DNA of 64,000 nucleotides from Marinitoga litoralis (GTDB taxonomy: Bacteria > Thermotogota > Thermotogae > Petrotogales > Petrotogaceae), in contig NZ_JAFBDI010000005.1 of the NCBI RefSeq assembly GCF_016908145.1, forward strand, positions 1-64,000, read 5' to 3'. Position 1 is the stretch's first letter. Each line of letters starts with the position of its first letter. Positions 34,531 through 44,330 of this stretch are shown here, piece after piece. The translations under genes were made by a program, and so were the position numbers. A model generated the notes under the pieces. The model saw only the letters and a program-made list of their open reading frames with translations, did no database searches and was not told where the DNA came from.

Positions 34531-35401
34531 CCTCCTGCTCTTCTAAATATGTATCTAATTTTATAAAATCATTTGATTCTTCTAATTTTCTTTCTAATTC
34601 ATTTAAATAATTTAAATATTTTTTTACATTCATATCAAATTTATTCCAAACAACATCTGAGGGAACTGGTATATCATAACAACCAGAATAACCATAATAT
34701 ATGGTATTAACAGATATATTAGCTAGATGCACTATATATATATTCATAGTATAGTTATCTATTTTTACTTTTTCTGGATCATCGTGATTTTCTGCAGTAT
34801 ATATAACATTTTCTGGTAATTTCCACTCTTGAAATAATTGTTTTCCTAATTTTTGATGATCGACAACATTCAACATTTGTTCAGCTCTATAGAATGAAAC
34901 TTTTTTATGTTCTGCAACATTTAGAACCATTTCTAAAGTCTCAGGTGTTATTATACCCATTACAATTTTTCCTAAATCGTGTAACATTCCATTCAAAAAT
35001 ATTTCTTCTTTATCTGGATAATTAACAAGTTGTGCTAATAATTCAGAAGCTATTGCTACAGATAAACTATGTTGCCAAAATTTTTTTGAATCTAAATATT
35101 CATAATCTCTTTTAAAAAATGATTCTGCAACAAATATTCCCATTGCTAAATTTCTTACAGTTTTAAATCCCAATATATTAATTGCCTGAGATACTTTTGT
35201 TATTTTTTTGGGCAATGCATAATATGCAGAATTACTTATTTTTAAAATTTTTGCTACTAATGGTGGTGATTGTAAAACAGCACTTTCTAGTTCTTTTGTA
35301 TTAGAAGAAGGATTTGAAGCTATATCCATAATTCTTTTTAATATAAAATTTGGTGTTGGTAATTCAGATACCTTTTTTATTATCTCTTTAATAGTTGCCA
35401 T
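34514..35401 (-). CDS. HDOD-domain signalling protein
   Basis: The 295-residue cytoplasmic protein consists of one HDOD domain (about residues 10-215) with ELPTPNFILKRIMDIASNPSS, AINILGFKTVRNLAMGI and NGMLHDLGKIVMGII. HDOD proteins are HD-related regulators, and many have lost catalytic residues; here HDLGK retains the HD pair. It follows a sensor histidine kinase gene by four bases, so a signalling pair is plausible. The acidic C-terminal tail is unusual. Confidence 0.85.
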   Translation of the reverse strand: MATIKEIIKKVSELPTPNFILKRIMDIASNPSSNTKELESAVLQSPPLVAKILKISNSAYYALPKKITKVSQAINILGFKTVRNLAMGIFVAESFFKRDYEYLDSKKFWQHSLSVAIASELLAQLVNYPDKEEIFLNGMLHDLGKIVMGIITPETLEMVLNVAEHKKVSFYRAEQMLNVVDHQKLGKQLFQEWKLPENVIYTAENHDDPEKVKIDNYTMNIYIVHLANISVNTIYYGYSGCYDIPVPSDVVWNKFDMNVKKYLNYLNELERKLEESNDFIKLDTYLEEQEDEENA

Positions 35402-35405
35402 ACTT

Positions 35406-36878
35406 TCACGTTCCTTTTTTAAATTCTATATAGAATCTAGTTCCTTTATTTTCAACACTTTTTAACCAGATCCTTCCACCTTGAATTTCAACTAATTCTT
35501 TTACAACAGACAATCCTATTCCTGTTCCGGAAATTTCATATGTTAAAGATGAATCAACTCTGTAAAATTTATCAAAAACCTTACTTTGATGTTCTTTAGG
35601 AATACCAATACCATTATCTTCTACTAATATTAATATTTTTTCCTCTTCATCTTTAAGAGTTATTTTTATAAACCGCATATCTTTTCTTTTATCAGAATAT
35701 TTTATTGCATTATCTAATAAATTAGACAATATTTGTTTTACTCTTGTTCTATCTAAATTAACAATTATATTTTCTTTTGGTAAAACCTTATAAATTTTAA
35801 CTCCAAATGACTCTGCTTTATTTTTATTTGCAAAATATACTTCTTCAATTAATTCATTAATTGAAAACTCTTCTTTTTTAATATTAACACTTTTCATTTC
35901 TAACTTTGAAAAATCTAAAATTTCATCTAATATATTTTGTAAATGCTCTGCTTCATTTAATATAGTTTGCATAAAATCTTTTAATGTGTCAGTATCTAAT
36001 ATTTCTAAACTTTCAACAATTGATTCTGAATATGCTTTTATAGCCGCTAAAGGTGTTCTCAATTCATGAGAAACAGTTGATAAAAATTCTGTTTTCATTT
36101 GATCTATTTTTTTTAATCTTTCTAATTCTTTTGTTCCTGTGATATCAGAAATTATTACTAAATAATTATTATCTGTGTTTTTTAAAAAATCTATAGATAA
36201 AAAATTATCTCCAATCTCATACTCTTTAGTTAATTTTTCTCCCGTAATTTCTAAATTTATCAGTTCGTTTTTTATAAAATCTATTAAATTCTTTCCATAT
36301 TTATTTTCAAATTTTTCAAAATTAGAATTAGAAAATAATTTGTTATAACTCTTATCATATACTACTAATCCACTTATCATAGAATTTAGTATTTGATTTA
36401 AAAAACCCCTATTCTTTTCTATTATCTCATTAGTTTTTAATATTTCTTCATATAATTCTAAATTCTCTATTATTGCAGCTGTTAAAAAACTCATAATATT
36501 AAAAAATAACATTATTTCATTAGAAATTTCTTCCTCTTGAGTTATTCCTATGTACAACAATAATAATTTTTGTGATTTAGAAAAAGGTATTATTAAAGCA
36601 TGTTCTCCACTATCTAAAGAAAACACAGAAATTTTTAAAGATTTAGCCGCCCAAGCAGCTAAATCTTTGATTTCATCTGTTATATTTTCATTTTCATTTA
36701 AAAGTATGTAATCTTCTCCTTTTGGTTTTAAAAAAAACTCTTGCGTTATTGGTATTAATTTACCAACTATTGAATTAATAGAGTTTTCTATTTGATTTAA
36801 ACTGTTTAAAGAACTTAATTCCATTACTAAATCTGATATTTTAGAATAAGTTTCTATAATAGAATTTTTAGGGTCCAT
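35406..36878 (-). CDS. Sensor histidine kinase (GAF/PAS-HisKA-HATPase)
   Basis: This 490-residue kinase has no transmembrane helix, so it probably senses a cytoplasmic signal. Residues 1-150 look GAF-like and residues 155-260 PAS-like. The H-box is FLSTVSHELRTPLAAIKAY (about 270), followed by the N box NLLDNAIKYSD and the ATP-lid motifs DNGIGIP and GTGIGLSVVKELV. No response regulator is adjacent. The next gene encodes an HDOD protein, and the rest of the operon holds ribosome and tRNA maturation genes. Confidence 0.93.
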   Translation of the reverse strand: MDPKNSIIETYSKISDLVMELSSLNSLNQIENSINSIVGKLIPITQEFFLKPKGEDYILLNENENITDEIKDLAAWAAKSLKISVFSLDSGEHALIIPFSKSQKLLLLYIGITQEEEISNEIMLFFNIMSFLTAAIIENLELYEEILKTNEIIEKNRGFLNQILNSMISGLVVYDKSYNKLFSNSNFEKFENKYGKNLIDFIKNELINLEITGEKLTKEYEIGDNFLSIDFLKNTDNNYLVIISDITGTKELERLKKIDQMKTEFLSTVSHELRTPLAAIKAYSESIVESLEILDTDTLKDFMQTILNEAEHLQNILDEILDFSKLEMKSVNIKKEEFSINELIEEVYFANKNKAESFGVKIYKVLPKENIIVNLDRTRVKQILSNLLDNAIKYSDKRKDMRFIKITLKDEEEKILILVEDNGIGIPKEHQSKVFDKFYRVDSSLTYEISGTGIGLSVVKELVEIQGGRIWLKSVENKGTRFYIEFKKGT

Positions 36879-36881
36879 ATT

Positions 36882-37265
36882 TCACAACCTTTCGATACTC
36901 CTAGTTACAATTAAATTAGCACCAGTATCTAAAAAGTTTTCTATTATTATATCGCCCATTTTTACAGGAGCTTCTATTTCTAATTTTTCAATAATTCTCA
37001 TGGCTTCATCAAATAATCTTAACGGAATAGCTTCTGTTGTTTTAATAGAGGCTAATGGATATTTCCCATTTTTAACCTTTACACTTGTAACTAAAATTCT
37101 ATGTGGATCACTTATTTCTTGTATAGCATATTCTCTACCACGAGGACATTTATTTCCAGCAACGTCTATAACTTCTAACTCTTCTGTATATTCAATTCTT
37201 ACTTTACATCCTAATGGACATCTTACACAAGTTAATTCCTTAACCAAGTTTTGAGATGAGCTCAT
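36882..37265 (-). CDS. DUF1667 domain protein (cysteine-rich partner of GlpA-like oxidoreductases)
   Basis: The 127-residue protein begins with LTCVRCPLGCKV, a CxxCxxxC motif, and has another cysteine in GNKCPRGREYAIQEI, matching the DUF1667/COG3862 family. The cysteines may bind iron-sulfur or zinc. It is the third member of a trio with two FAD oxidoreductases and overlaps the upstream one by 26 bases. The trio is generally linked to anaerobic glycerol 3-phosphate oxidation. No biochemical role is proven to my knowledge. Confidence 0.85.
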   Translation of the reverse strand: MSSSQNLVKELTCVRCPLGCKVRIEYTEELEVIDVAGNKCPRGREYAIQEISDPHRILVTSVKVKNGKYPLASIKTTEAIPLRLFDEAMRIIEKLEIEAPVKMGDIIIENFLDTGANLIVTRSIERL

Positions 37266-38460
37266 CTGCTATCACCTCTATTTCATCTATATTTTCATCA
37301 AATGGTTTTAATTTAATTACAACCATTTCTGGTGGTCTTGCATCATTTTCTATAACCTCAACACCTAATGGTTCTACTTTAATACTTGCTCTATCAAAAA
37401 CCTTTGAAACTCTAATATATAATGTACTTTCTTGAGTTGGATCTATATACACTGGGTGTAATATACCTATATTTTCACCTTTTCTTACTTTAACTTTTTT
37501 GCTTTGTGTATATTCTCCCTTTGCATATAATGCAGCATATTTACCTGCTTTTTCTCCTTCTTTAGCAACATAGTCTACCAAATCAAATATTACGGTACAA
37601 TTCCCAGCTGCAAAAATCCAATCTTCACTAGTTTGATTTGTATTAGATACAATAAACCCTGGATCAGCTTCTAAAAAGTCTGCTGGTTTAATTTGAGGAA
37701 TTAAACCTACTGAAGTTATTAAAGTATCAACTTCAAATTCTTTTTCGGTGCCAGGAATTGGATCCCATTTATAATCAACTTCTGCAGCAATAACCTTTTG
37801 AAGTCTTCTATCGCCTTCAACAGCTATAACTGTATGTGATAAGTATAACGGAATACCGAAATCTTTCAAACATTGTTGTACATTTCTTTCAAGTCCTCCA
37901 GGATATGGCATTATTTCCAAAACAGCTTCAACTTTTATACCTTCTAAAGTTAATCTCCTTGCCATTATTAGACCTATATCTCCTGATCCTAAAATAACAG
38001 CCTTACTTCCTGGTTTTAAATTTTCTAAATTAATAAACCTTTGAGCAAGTCCAGCTGTGAAAATACCAGTAATTCTTTTTCCAGGTACTGGTAATGAATT
38101 TAAATGTCTTTCTCTAGCTCCAGTTGCCATCACTAAAGCCTTTGTTTGTATTTCATGAATTCCTCTTTTATCAACAAATATTATTGTTTTGTCTTTTCTA
38201 ATTTCCAAAACATATGTTCCAAATAATATATCTATATCTTTGAGTCTTTCTTTAGCAAATTCTTTAAACTCTGGTCCTGTTAAATCCTTTTTAAAATATT
38301 GCAATCCAAACCCATTGTGAATACATTGATTTAATACTCCTCCAGTATCTTCATCCCTTTCTAATAATATAACATTTGCACCATTTTCTCTTGCACTATA
38401 TGCAGCAGCCATTCCAGCCGCTCCCCCGCCTATTACAACAACATCTGTATTATATTTCAT
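37240..38460 (-). CDS. FAD/NAD(P)-dependent oxidoreductase of the GlpA-like trio
   Basis: This 406-residue pyridine-nucleotide-disulfide type oxidoreductase has an N-terminal FAD fold (VVVIGGGAAGMAAA), a conserved GGVLNQCIHNGFG, an ATGARE segment, an NAD-binding fold (AVILGSGDIGLIMARR) and IFAAGNCTVI before the C-terminus. ATG at 38460 overlaps the previous gene's stop and is preferred to the codon at 38487. It probably passes electrons between NAD(P)H and the neighbouring dehydrogenase. Confidence 0.87.
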   Translation of the reverse strand: MKYNTDVVVIGGGAAGMAAAYSARENGANVILLERDEDTGGVLNQCIHNGFGLQYFKKDLTGPEFKEFAKERLKDIDILFGTYVLEIRKDKTIIFVDKRGIHEIQTKALVMATGARERHLNSLPVPGKRITGIFTAGLAQRFINLENLKPGSKAVILGSGDIGLIMARRLTLEGIKVEAVLEIMPYPGGLERNVQQCLKDFGIPLYLSHTVIAVEGDRRLQKVIAAEVDYKWDPIPGTEKEFEVDTLITSVGLIPQIKPADFLEADPGFIVSNTNQTSEDWIFAAGNCTVIFDLVDYVAKEGEKAGKYAALYAKGEYTQSKKVKVRKGENIGILHPVYIDPTQESTLYIRVSKVFDRASIKVEPLGVEVIENDARPPEMVVIKLKPFDENIDEIEVIADELISKLG

Positions 38461-39890
38461 ACTCTCACCTTCGCATTCACAATCCAACTTCCATCTTCGT
38501 TTTGATTTATTTCTCTAGGATCTCTTCCTGTGTATTCTGCTAATATTTTTAAAATTTTTGCTGTACAAAATCCACCTTGACATTCTCCAAATGACGCTCT
38601 AGTCATAAACTTAATATCGTCTAAAGTTCTAGCGCCATTATTTATAGCATCTATTATTTCTTTTTTAGTTACCTTATTACAATGACAAACCATTTCACCC
38701 GCATTTGGATCTTTTTGAATTATATTATTCCATTCATTTCTATCTATATGAACTAAATGTGGTGTTCTTTCTATATTTGATATATACTTCTCTCTTAAAT
38801 ATAGATTCATACCAACTTTTTCTTGAATCAAATATTCAACTACATATTTTGCTATCGCTGGAGCGGCTGTTAATCCTGGTGATCTAATGCCCGATACATG
38901 TATTGCTCCACTTTTACCTACATCGATGTAAAAGTCCTTCTTTTCTGTTTCAGGTCTTAATCCAGCAAATGTTTTTACTAAATGTCTTCTGAAATTGAGA
39001 TTTGGAACTAATTTCATTCCTTTTTCTCTAATTTCATTTAAACCTTCTTTAGTAGTTGCTGTATCGTATTTTGATAATACCCTGTTAGCATTTGGACCAA
39101 CTAAAAAACCTCCATCCACTGTTGGTAAAACTAAACAACCTTTTGAAATTCCTGTTGGAACTGGGAATATTGTTGAATTTACATAATTATAATCCTTTGA
39201 AAGTAAAAAATATTCTCCTTTTACAGGAAATATTTCAGGCACTTCATCTCCAAATAGTTTTGCAACTTCATCTGCAAATAATCCAGCAGCATTAATTACT
39301 AAATCTGCAAAATATTCGGATTTATCTTGAAATTTTAATAGAAATTTGCCATTTTTCTTTTCAACTTCTACTAGTTTCTTTTTGATTAAAGTTCTACCAC
39401 CATTAACTCTAACGGATTTTGCTGCTTGAATAGCTACAATCCATGGATCAAATATTCCAGCAATTTCACAAAATAATGATCGTTTAGCTTTTGGATTAAT
39501 GTTTTTTTCCATTTCTAATAATTCTAATTTTTCTACTATTCTAACTTCTTTAACACCATTTTTTTCAGCCTTTTTTAACAAATTATATATATAATTTGTT
39601 TCTTCATCTTCAATAGCAACAACATGTGAACCTACTCTCTTTAAATCGAAATGCAATTCTTTTTGTAACTGTGTATATAATTGATTCCCTTTATAACACA
39701 ATTGAGCTCTTAAACTTCCAGGTGGATCATCATATCCGCCATGTAAAATAGCCGAATTAGATTTTGTGACTCCCATTCCAAAATTAGTTTTTGCTTCAAA
39801 AAGCCAAACATCTTCGACATATTTATTCAGTTCTCTTGCAATTAAGGTACCAACGATACCCCCTCCTATTACTGCAATCAAAACTCTCAC
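38457..39890 (-). CDS. FAD-dependent glycerol-3-phosphate dehydrogenase-like oxidoreductase with BFD domain
   Basis: The FAD-binding N-terminus (IAVIGGGIVGTLIARELN) and a DAO-type middle (NSAILHGGYDDPPGSL, GLRPET, GIRSPGLTAAPAIA) match the GlpA/YgaF-like family. The C-terminus has a BFD [2Fe-2S] domain with CHC and CQGGFC cysteines. The substrate is probably glycerol 3-phosphate or a related hydroxy acid (inference). The start is uncertain. GTG at 39890 adjoins the GGGGGGA ribosome binding site, while TTG at 39884 has better spacing. It is the first gene of the 17-gene minus-strand run. Confidence 0.85.
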   Translation of the reverse strand: MRVLIAVIGGGIVGTLIARELNKYVEDVWLFEAKTNFGMGVTKSNSAILHGGYDDPPGSLRAQLCYKGNQLYTQLQKELHFDLKRVGSHVVAIEDEETNYIYNLLKKAEKNGVKEVRIVEKLELLEMEKNINPKAKRSLFCEIAGIFDPWIVAIQAAKSVRVNGGRTLIKKKLVEVEKKNGKFLLKFQDKSEYFADLVINAAGLFADEVAKLFGDEVPEIFPVKGEYFLLSKDYNYVNSTIFPVPTGISKGCLVLPTVDGGFLVGPNANRVLSKYDTATTKEGLNEIREKGMKLVPNLNFRRHLVKTFAGLRPETEKKDFYIDVGKSGAIHVSGIRSPGLTAAPAIAKYVVEYLIQEKVGMNLYLREKYISNIERTPHLVHIDRNEWNNIIQKDPNAGEMVCHCNKVTKKEIIDAINNGARTLDDIKFMTRASFGECQGGFCTAKILKILAEYTGRDPREINQNEDGSWIVNAKVRV

Positions 39891-39984
39891 TCCCCCCAAA
39901 AATAGATTTCGGTTTAACATATTTTAATTATAACACAAAAGATATATGATATAATTATTTAAATTATTTAATGAGGTGTATATT
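39891..39984. promoter_or_regulatory. Divergent promoter region
   Basis: This AT-rich gap separates the start of the 17-gene minus-strand run from ruvC on the plus strand. The plus strand carries an extended -10 (TGATATAAT, 39947-39955) for ruvC. The minus strand carries TATAAT (39927-39932) for the oxidoreductase operon. The two elements are about 20 bases apart, so the two polymerases could compete. Confidence 0.5.
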
Positions 39985-40461
39985 ATGAGAATTTTAGGAA
40001 TTGATCCAGGATATGGTAGAATAGGTTATGGAGTAATTGATAAGATTGGCAATAACTTTAAATTAATAGATTTTGGTGTTATTGAAACAGATAAAAAAGC
40101 AGATTTAAATTCTAGATTAGTTGAAATTTATGATAAAATGAATAATTTAATTTCTAATTATAATCCTGATGAATCAGCTGTTGAAAGTTTATTCTTTTTT
40201 AAAAACGTTAAAACTGCTATTGAAGTTGGAGAAGCACGTGGTGTTATATTATTATCATTACAAAAAGCAAAAGTACCTATATTTGAATATACTCCATACC
40301 AAGTAAAACAATCAATTACCGGGTATGGTCGAGCAGAAAAAGGACAAATACAAAGAATGTTAAAAGTAGTTTTTAATTTAAAAAAGAATCCCACTCCAGA
40401 TGATGCTGCTGACGCTTTAGCTATAGCTTTTTGTCATGGGAATTATAGGAAAATTGTATGA
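39985..40461 (+). CDS. ruvC: Holliday junction resolvase RuvC
   Basis: RuvC cuts Holliday junctions during recombination. The 158-residue protein starts with RILGIDPGYGRIGYG (first catalytic Asp) and has AVESLFFFKNVKTAIEVGEARG and, near the end, the acidic pair in PDDAADALAIAFCH. ATG at 39985 has GAGGTG upstream; the in-frame codon at 39976 overlaps that site. No ruvA or ruvB is adjacent. Confidence 0.96.
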   Translation: MRILGIDPGYGRIGYGVIDKIGNNFKLIDFGVIETDKKADLNSRLVEIYDKMNNLISNYNPDESAVESLFFFKNVKTAIEVGEARGVILLSLQKAKVPIFEYTPYQVKQSITGYGRAEKGQIQRMLKVVFNLKKNPTPDDAADALAIAFCHGNYRKIV

Positions 40462-40477
40462 AATATTAACTATTTTA

Positions 40478-40486
40478 TGATATAAT
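40478..40486 (+). promoter_or_regulatory. Extended -10 promoter of the mre operon
   Basis: TGATATAAT lies 32 bases before the mreB start, in the gap after ruvC, without a clear -35 box. Confidence 0.5.
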
Positions 40487-40517
40487 TTCTTAAAATTATT
40501 TTTCAGGAGGATTTGAA

Positions 40518-41543
40518 ATGAGAGCAAGTTTTGGTAAAACTAATATTGGTATTGATTTAGGAACTGCTAATACTTTGGTATATGTAAAAGGAAAAGGTAT
40601 TGTTGTAAATGAACCTTCTGTTATAGCTATTGAAAAAGATTCAAAGGAAATATTAAATGTTGGTAAAGAAGCCAAAAAAATGATTGGGAAAACTCCTGCT
40701 AATATTATTGCTATTAGACCTTTAAAGGATGGAGTTATTGCCGATTACAATACAGCTTTAGCTATGTTAAAATATTTTATTAACGCTTCCGTTGGATCTT
40801 TTACATTTTTTAAACCTACAGTTGTTGTTGGTGTCCCAACTGATGCAACTGAAGTTGAAAGACATGCTTTGTATAAGGCTGCATTAGATGCGGGTGCAGG
40901 TAAAGCATTTTTAATTGAAGAATCAATGGCTACTGCAATTGGTATTGGTTTAAATGTAGAAGAAGCTTCAGGTAATATGGTAGTTGACATCGGTGGAGGT
41001 ACTACAGAAATTTCTGTAATTTCATTAGGAAGTTTAGTAGTATCTAAATCTATACGTATTGCCGGAGATGAATTAGACGAATCTATAATTAATTATGTTA
41101 AAGATAAAACTGGATTGTTAATTGGCGAAAGAACTGCAGAAAAAATAAAACAAAAAATAGGTAATGCTTGGCCAAATGAAGAATATGATAATGAAGAAAT
41201 AGAAATAATTGGAAGAGATATTTTATCTGGACTTCCCAAAAACATTATTTTAAAAGGATATGAAATTAGAGAAGCTATTAGCAATCCCGTATCAAAAATC
41301 GTTGAACAAATAAAATTAACAGTAGAAGAAACTCCACCTGAATTATTAACTGATATTGTTATGAAAGGTATTTATTTAGCTGGTGGAGGTGCATTATTAA
41401 AAGGACTAAAAGAATTAATTGAACACGAAACAAAAATAAAGGTTATTGTAGCTGAAGATCCATTGACTGCTGTTGCAAGGGGTGCTGGTATGGTTTTAGA
41501 TAAGGTTAAAATATTAGAAAATTTAGCGAAATTACAAAAATAA
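40518..41543 (+). CDS. mreB: Rod shape-determining protein MreB
   Basis: MreB is the bacterial actin that guides lateral wall synthesis on the inner face of the membrane. The 341-residue sequence has [17 protein letters not shown] (phosphate 1), [51 protein letters not shown] and [14 protein letters not shown]. It heads a cell-shape operon with mreC-like, mreD-like and PBP2 genes. The ribosome binding site is AGGAGG. Confidence 0.98.
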   Translation: MRASFGKTNIGIDLGTANTLVYVKGKGIVVNEPSVIAIEKDSKEILNVGKEAKKMIGKTPANIIAIRPLKDGVIADYNTALAMLKYFINASVGSFTFFKPTVVVGVPTDATEVERHALYKAALDAGAGKAFLIEESMATAIGIGLNVEEASGNMVVDIGGGTTEISVISLGSLVVSKSIRIAGDELDESIINYVKDKTGLLIGERTAEKIKQKIGNAWPNEEYDNEEIEIIGRDILSGLPKNIILKGYEIREAISNPVSKIVEQIKLTVEETPPELLTDIVMKGIYLAGGGALLKGLKELIEHETKIKVIVAEDPLTAVARGAGMVLDKVKILENLAKLQK

Positions 41544-41544
41544 C

Positions 41545-42225
41545 ATGTTTAAAAAAGCTCTTTTTTATCTAATAATATTATTGCTTATATCTATAATTTC
41601 TACATTATATCCGAATATTAATAATATAATATCCAGAGTAAACTATCCTCTGGATATTGTTTTTTCAGATATTCGAAATAATTATCTCCTATTAACAAAA
41701 AATGCAAATTATCTAAAAGATATTGAAAATCAAATATCAAACAACATTTTAAACTTTAAAATTAAAAACGAGGAAAATGAATTAAATATATCGTTAATAC
41801 CTGGTATTATAATTAATGAGGATAGCAAATATATTTATGTTAAATCTCATAATGATGTAAAATCCGGAGAAATCGTATTTACAAATGATGGAATATTATT
41901 GGGATTTGTAGAAGATAGTTTTAGAAATAACTTGGTTGTAAGAAAATTTGGTTGGGGTAATATTGAATTATATGGGAATTACATGGGTTATGATTTTTTA
42001 ATTAAAGAAAGTGGAAATGGTAATATTTTAATTGAAATTCCTGAAGGATTTTCTATATTTAAAGACAATGAAGAAGTAAATATTACCATATCAAATAATA
42101 ATTGGATTAAAAAAAATATTATTTTAAAGGGTAAAGTGTATAATAAGGGGAATAATATATATTATTTTGAAATGAATGATAATAATAGCATAATTGTCTT
42201 TTTTAGTGAATTTGGGGTGAAATAA
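41545..42225 (+). CDS. mreC: MreC-like rod shape protein
   Basis: The 226-residue protein has an N-terminal transmembrane helix (about residues 5-24), a helical segment, then a beta-rich periplasmic domain (IIINEDSKYIYVKSHNDVKSGEIVFTNDGILLGFVED) typical of the MreC core. It lacks the long flexible C-terminus of some MreC proteins. Position directly after mreB (one base) and before an mreD-like gene supports the call. Family residues are weak, so it is mainly a topology and context call. Confidence 0.75.
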   Translation: MFKKALFYLIILLLISIISTLYPNINNIISRVNYPLDIVFSDIRNNYLLLTKNANYLKDIENQISNNILNFKIKNEENELNISLIPGIIINEDSKYIYVKSHNDVKSGEIVFTNDGILLGFVEDSFRNNLVVRKFGWGNIELYGNYMGYDFLIKESGNGNILIEIPEGFSIFKDNEEVNITISNNNWIKKNIILKGKVYNKGNNIYYFEMNDNNSIIVFFSEFGVK

Positions 42226-42641
42226 TGGAATATATTTATATTGTTATTTTAACTTTAATTTCAACTTCATGGGATAGATGGATGGGAGATATTTTATTTT
42301 TTTCGTTTCCTATAGCTTTTCTTATAGTTCAATATATTTTTAAAGATAAAATGTATTTATTTGCATTTTTATATTCTTTAATATATTTTGCTTCAAAATT
42401 TGATATAGGACTTATGTCTTTAATACTTTTTATTTTAATAGTACTTTCGTTTCATATTTTTGAATTTTTAGAGAAAAGCTATTATAGAAGCTTATTTAGT
42501 TCTATTATTCCGTTATCATTTTTATGTATTTTAAATAAAGTATTTTTTCAATACGTTTTTATTATTTCTGTGATAATATTATCCATATCTCATTTTGTAA
42601 TTACTGGAAGGATTGACAAAAATGAAAGAATCAAGGTTTAA
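42225..42641 (+). CDS. mreD: MreD-like membrane protein
   Basis: The 138-residue protein is almost all hydrophobic with about five transmembrane helices. MreD proteins have little sequence conservation; size, topology and place between mreC-like and PBP2 genes are the basis. It overlaps mreC by one base (TAATG) and PBP2 by 20 bases. It would be the membrane scaffold linking MreC, PBP2 and RodA. Confidence 0.65.
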   Translation: MEYIYIVILTLISTSWDRWMGDILFFSFPIAFLIVQYIFKDKMYLFAFLYSLIYFASKFDIGLMSLILFILIVLSFHIFEFLEKSYYRSLFSSIIPLSFLCILNKVFFQYVFIISVIILSISHFVITGRIDKNERIKV

Positions 42642-44328
42642 ATTCCTGGTATTTTTATTTATTTCTGCTTTTTTTATTTTGCTTTCACGAGCTTTTTATT
42701 TGCAAATAATTAATCACTCTAAATATGTTAAAGAAGTTGAAGAATTGAGTACACGGATAATAACTTTAAATCCTATACGCGGAAATATATATGATAAAAA
42801 CGGAATATTATTAGCCTGGAGTGAAAAAGTTTATATTATTGAAAATTATAATGATACTTTTTCTGAAAAAGATGTTGAAATATTAGTAGATATTTTTTCA
42901 AATATATCAGATACCCCAGAAACTTATATAGATAAATTACTTTTTCAAAAAAGATTAGTTATAAAATTAACACCCGCAAGTATAAAACAATTATCAGAAA
43001 TTAAAGGTATTAAAATTTCCGAAAAGTATATTAGGAAGTATATTGATAATACTATATATCCAATAGTAGGTTATGTAAATTCTGAAGGTGTTCCACAATA
43101 TGGTATAGAAAAGTATTATAATGATATATTAGAAGGAAAACCTGGATATCAAATAGTTAAAATAACTCCCGGTGGTCGTATTGATAAAATATTAGAAACA
43201 GTTGAGCCGATTAAAGGAAAAGATATATATTTAACTATAGACTATAGGCTACAAAAATATATATATAATGAAATGGAAAAATATAAAAAATCTGGTGCTG
43301 TAATAATGTCTAATCCAAATAATGGCGAAATTTTGGCATTGGTAAGTTACCCTGCTGTTGAACCTAATTTGTTTTCATCAGGACTTTCAATACAAGATTG
43401 GAAAAAAATAATTTATGACACAAAACAGCCATTAATAAATAAAGCAATATCGGCTACATATGCTCCGGGATCTGTTATTAAACCTTTCTTCGCTTTAGTG
43501 GGTTTAGAAGAAGGATATTCTCCTGAAGCTACTATTGATTGTGATGGGAAATTCGAATTAGAAAATTCTAAAGGAAATGTTATTGCAGAGTATTATGACT
43601 GGAATATTTTTGGACATGGAGTTACTGATTTAGTAAAGTCATTAAGAGTATCCTGTAATTTATATTATTACAATCTTGGTTTGACTCTAGGAATAGATGC
43701 ATTAAGTGCATATGCGAAAGCTTTTAAAGTAGATGAAAAAACTGATATAGATTTAACAGGAGAGGTAAGTTCTGTATTTCCAAGTAGAGACTGGAAAAAA
43801 GAAAGGTTTGGTGTTGATTGGTATATTGGTGAAACCGTTTTAACATCTATTGGGCAAGGATATATGGAATTTACGCCTATTAGCATTTTGAAATTATATA
43901 ATGTTCTTTCAACGAAAGGGATGTATTATAAATTCCATGTGTTGAAAAGTTATATTAATAATATTTCAGAAGAGAAGATTTCATATGAAAAGAAATTAGT
44001 ATATAATTTTAATATAAATCCCGTATATTATTTCAACATTTTAAAAGGATTAATAGAAGTTACAACTTATCCAGGAAATAGCACGGATGGCGGTACAGCT
44101 TATCATGTATTTCAAAACTTTCCACAATTAGTTGCTGGAAAAACTGGTACCGCTGAAGTAACAGGTGGAAAACTTCCTCATTCTTGGTTTGCTGGATTTA
44201 TGCCAGCAAATAATCCAGAAGTTTCAATTGTATCTTTTATTGAAAACGGTGGTTATGGTTCTGAAGTTGCAGCTCCAATAGCCAAAAAAGCATTGGAGAA
44301 ATATTTAGAATTAAAAAAGGGGGATTAA
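42622..44328 (+). CDS. mrdA: Penicillin-binding protein 2 (peptidoglycan transpeptidase)
   Basis: This class B PBP crosslinks peptidoglycan of the cylinder wall. It has an N-terminal anchor helix (about residues 9-27), a PBP dimerisation domain, then a transpeptidase domain with the SxxK motif (PGSVIKPF), SxN (SCNLYY) and KTG (AGKTGTAEVTG). The length of 568 residues is normal. ATG at 42622 is preferred to the codon at 42613 because GGAAGG lies about nine bases upstream. Its partner glycosyltransferase RodA is encoded about 4 kb away on the other strand. Confidence 0.95.
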   Translation: MKESRFKFLVFLFISAFFILLSRAFYLQIINHSKYVKEVEELSTRIITLNPIRGNIYDKNGILLAWSEKVYIIENYNDTFSEKDVEILVDIFSNISDTPETYIDKLLFQKRLVIKLTPASIKQLSEIKGIKISEKYIRKYIDNTIYPIVGYVNSEGVPQYGIEKYYNDILEGKPGYQIVKITPGGRIDKILETVEPIKGKDIYLTIDYRLQKYIYNEMEKYKKSGAVIMSNPNNGEILALVSYPAVEPNLFSSGLSIQDWKKIIYDTKQPLINKAISATYAPGSVIKPFFALVGLEEGYSPEATIDCDGKFELENSKGNVIAEYYDWNIFGHGVTDLVKSLRVSCNLYYYNLGLTLGIDALSAYAKAFKVDEKTDIDLTGEVSSVFPSRDWKKERFGVDWYIGETVLTSIGQGYMEFTPISILKLYNVLSTKGMYYKFHVLKSYINNISEEKISYEKKLVYNFNINPVYYFNILKGLIEVTTYPGNSTDGGTAYHVFQNFPQLVAGKTGTAEVTGGKLPHSWFAGFMPANNPEVSIVSFIENGGYGSEVAAPIAKKALEKYLELKKGD

Positions 44329-44330
44329 TT

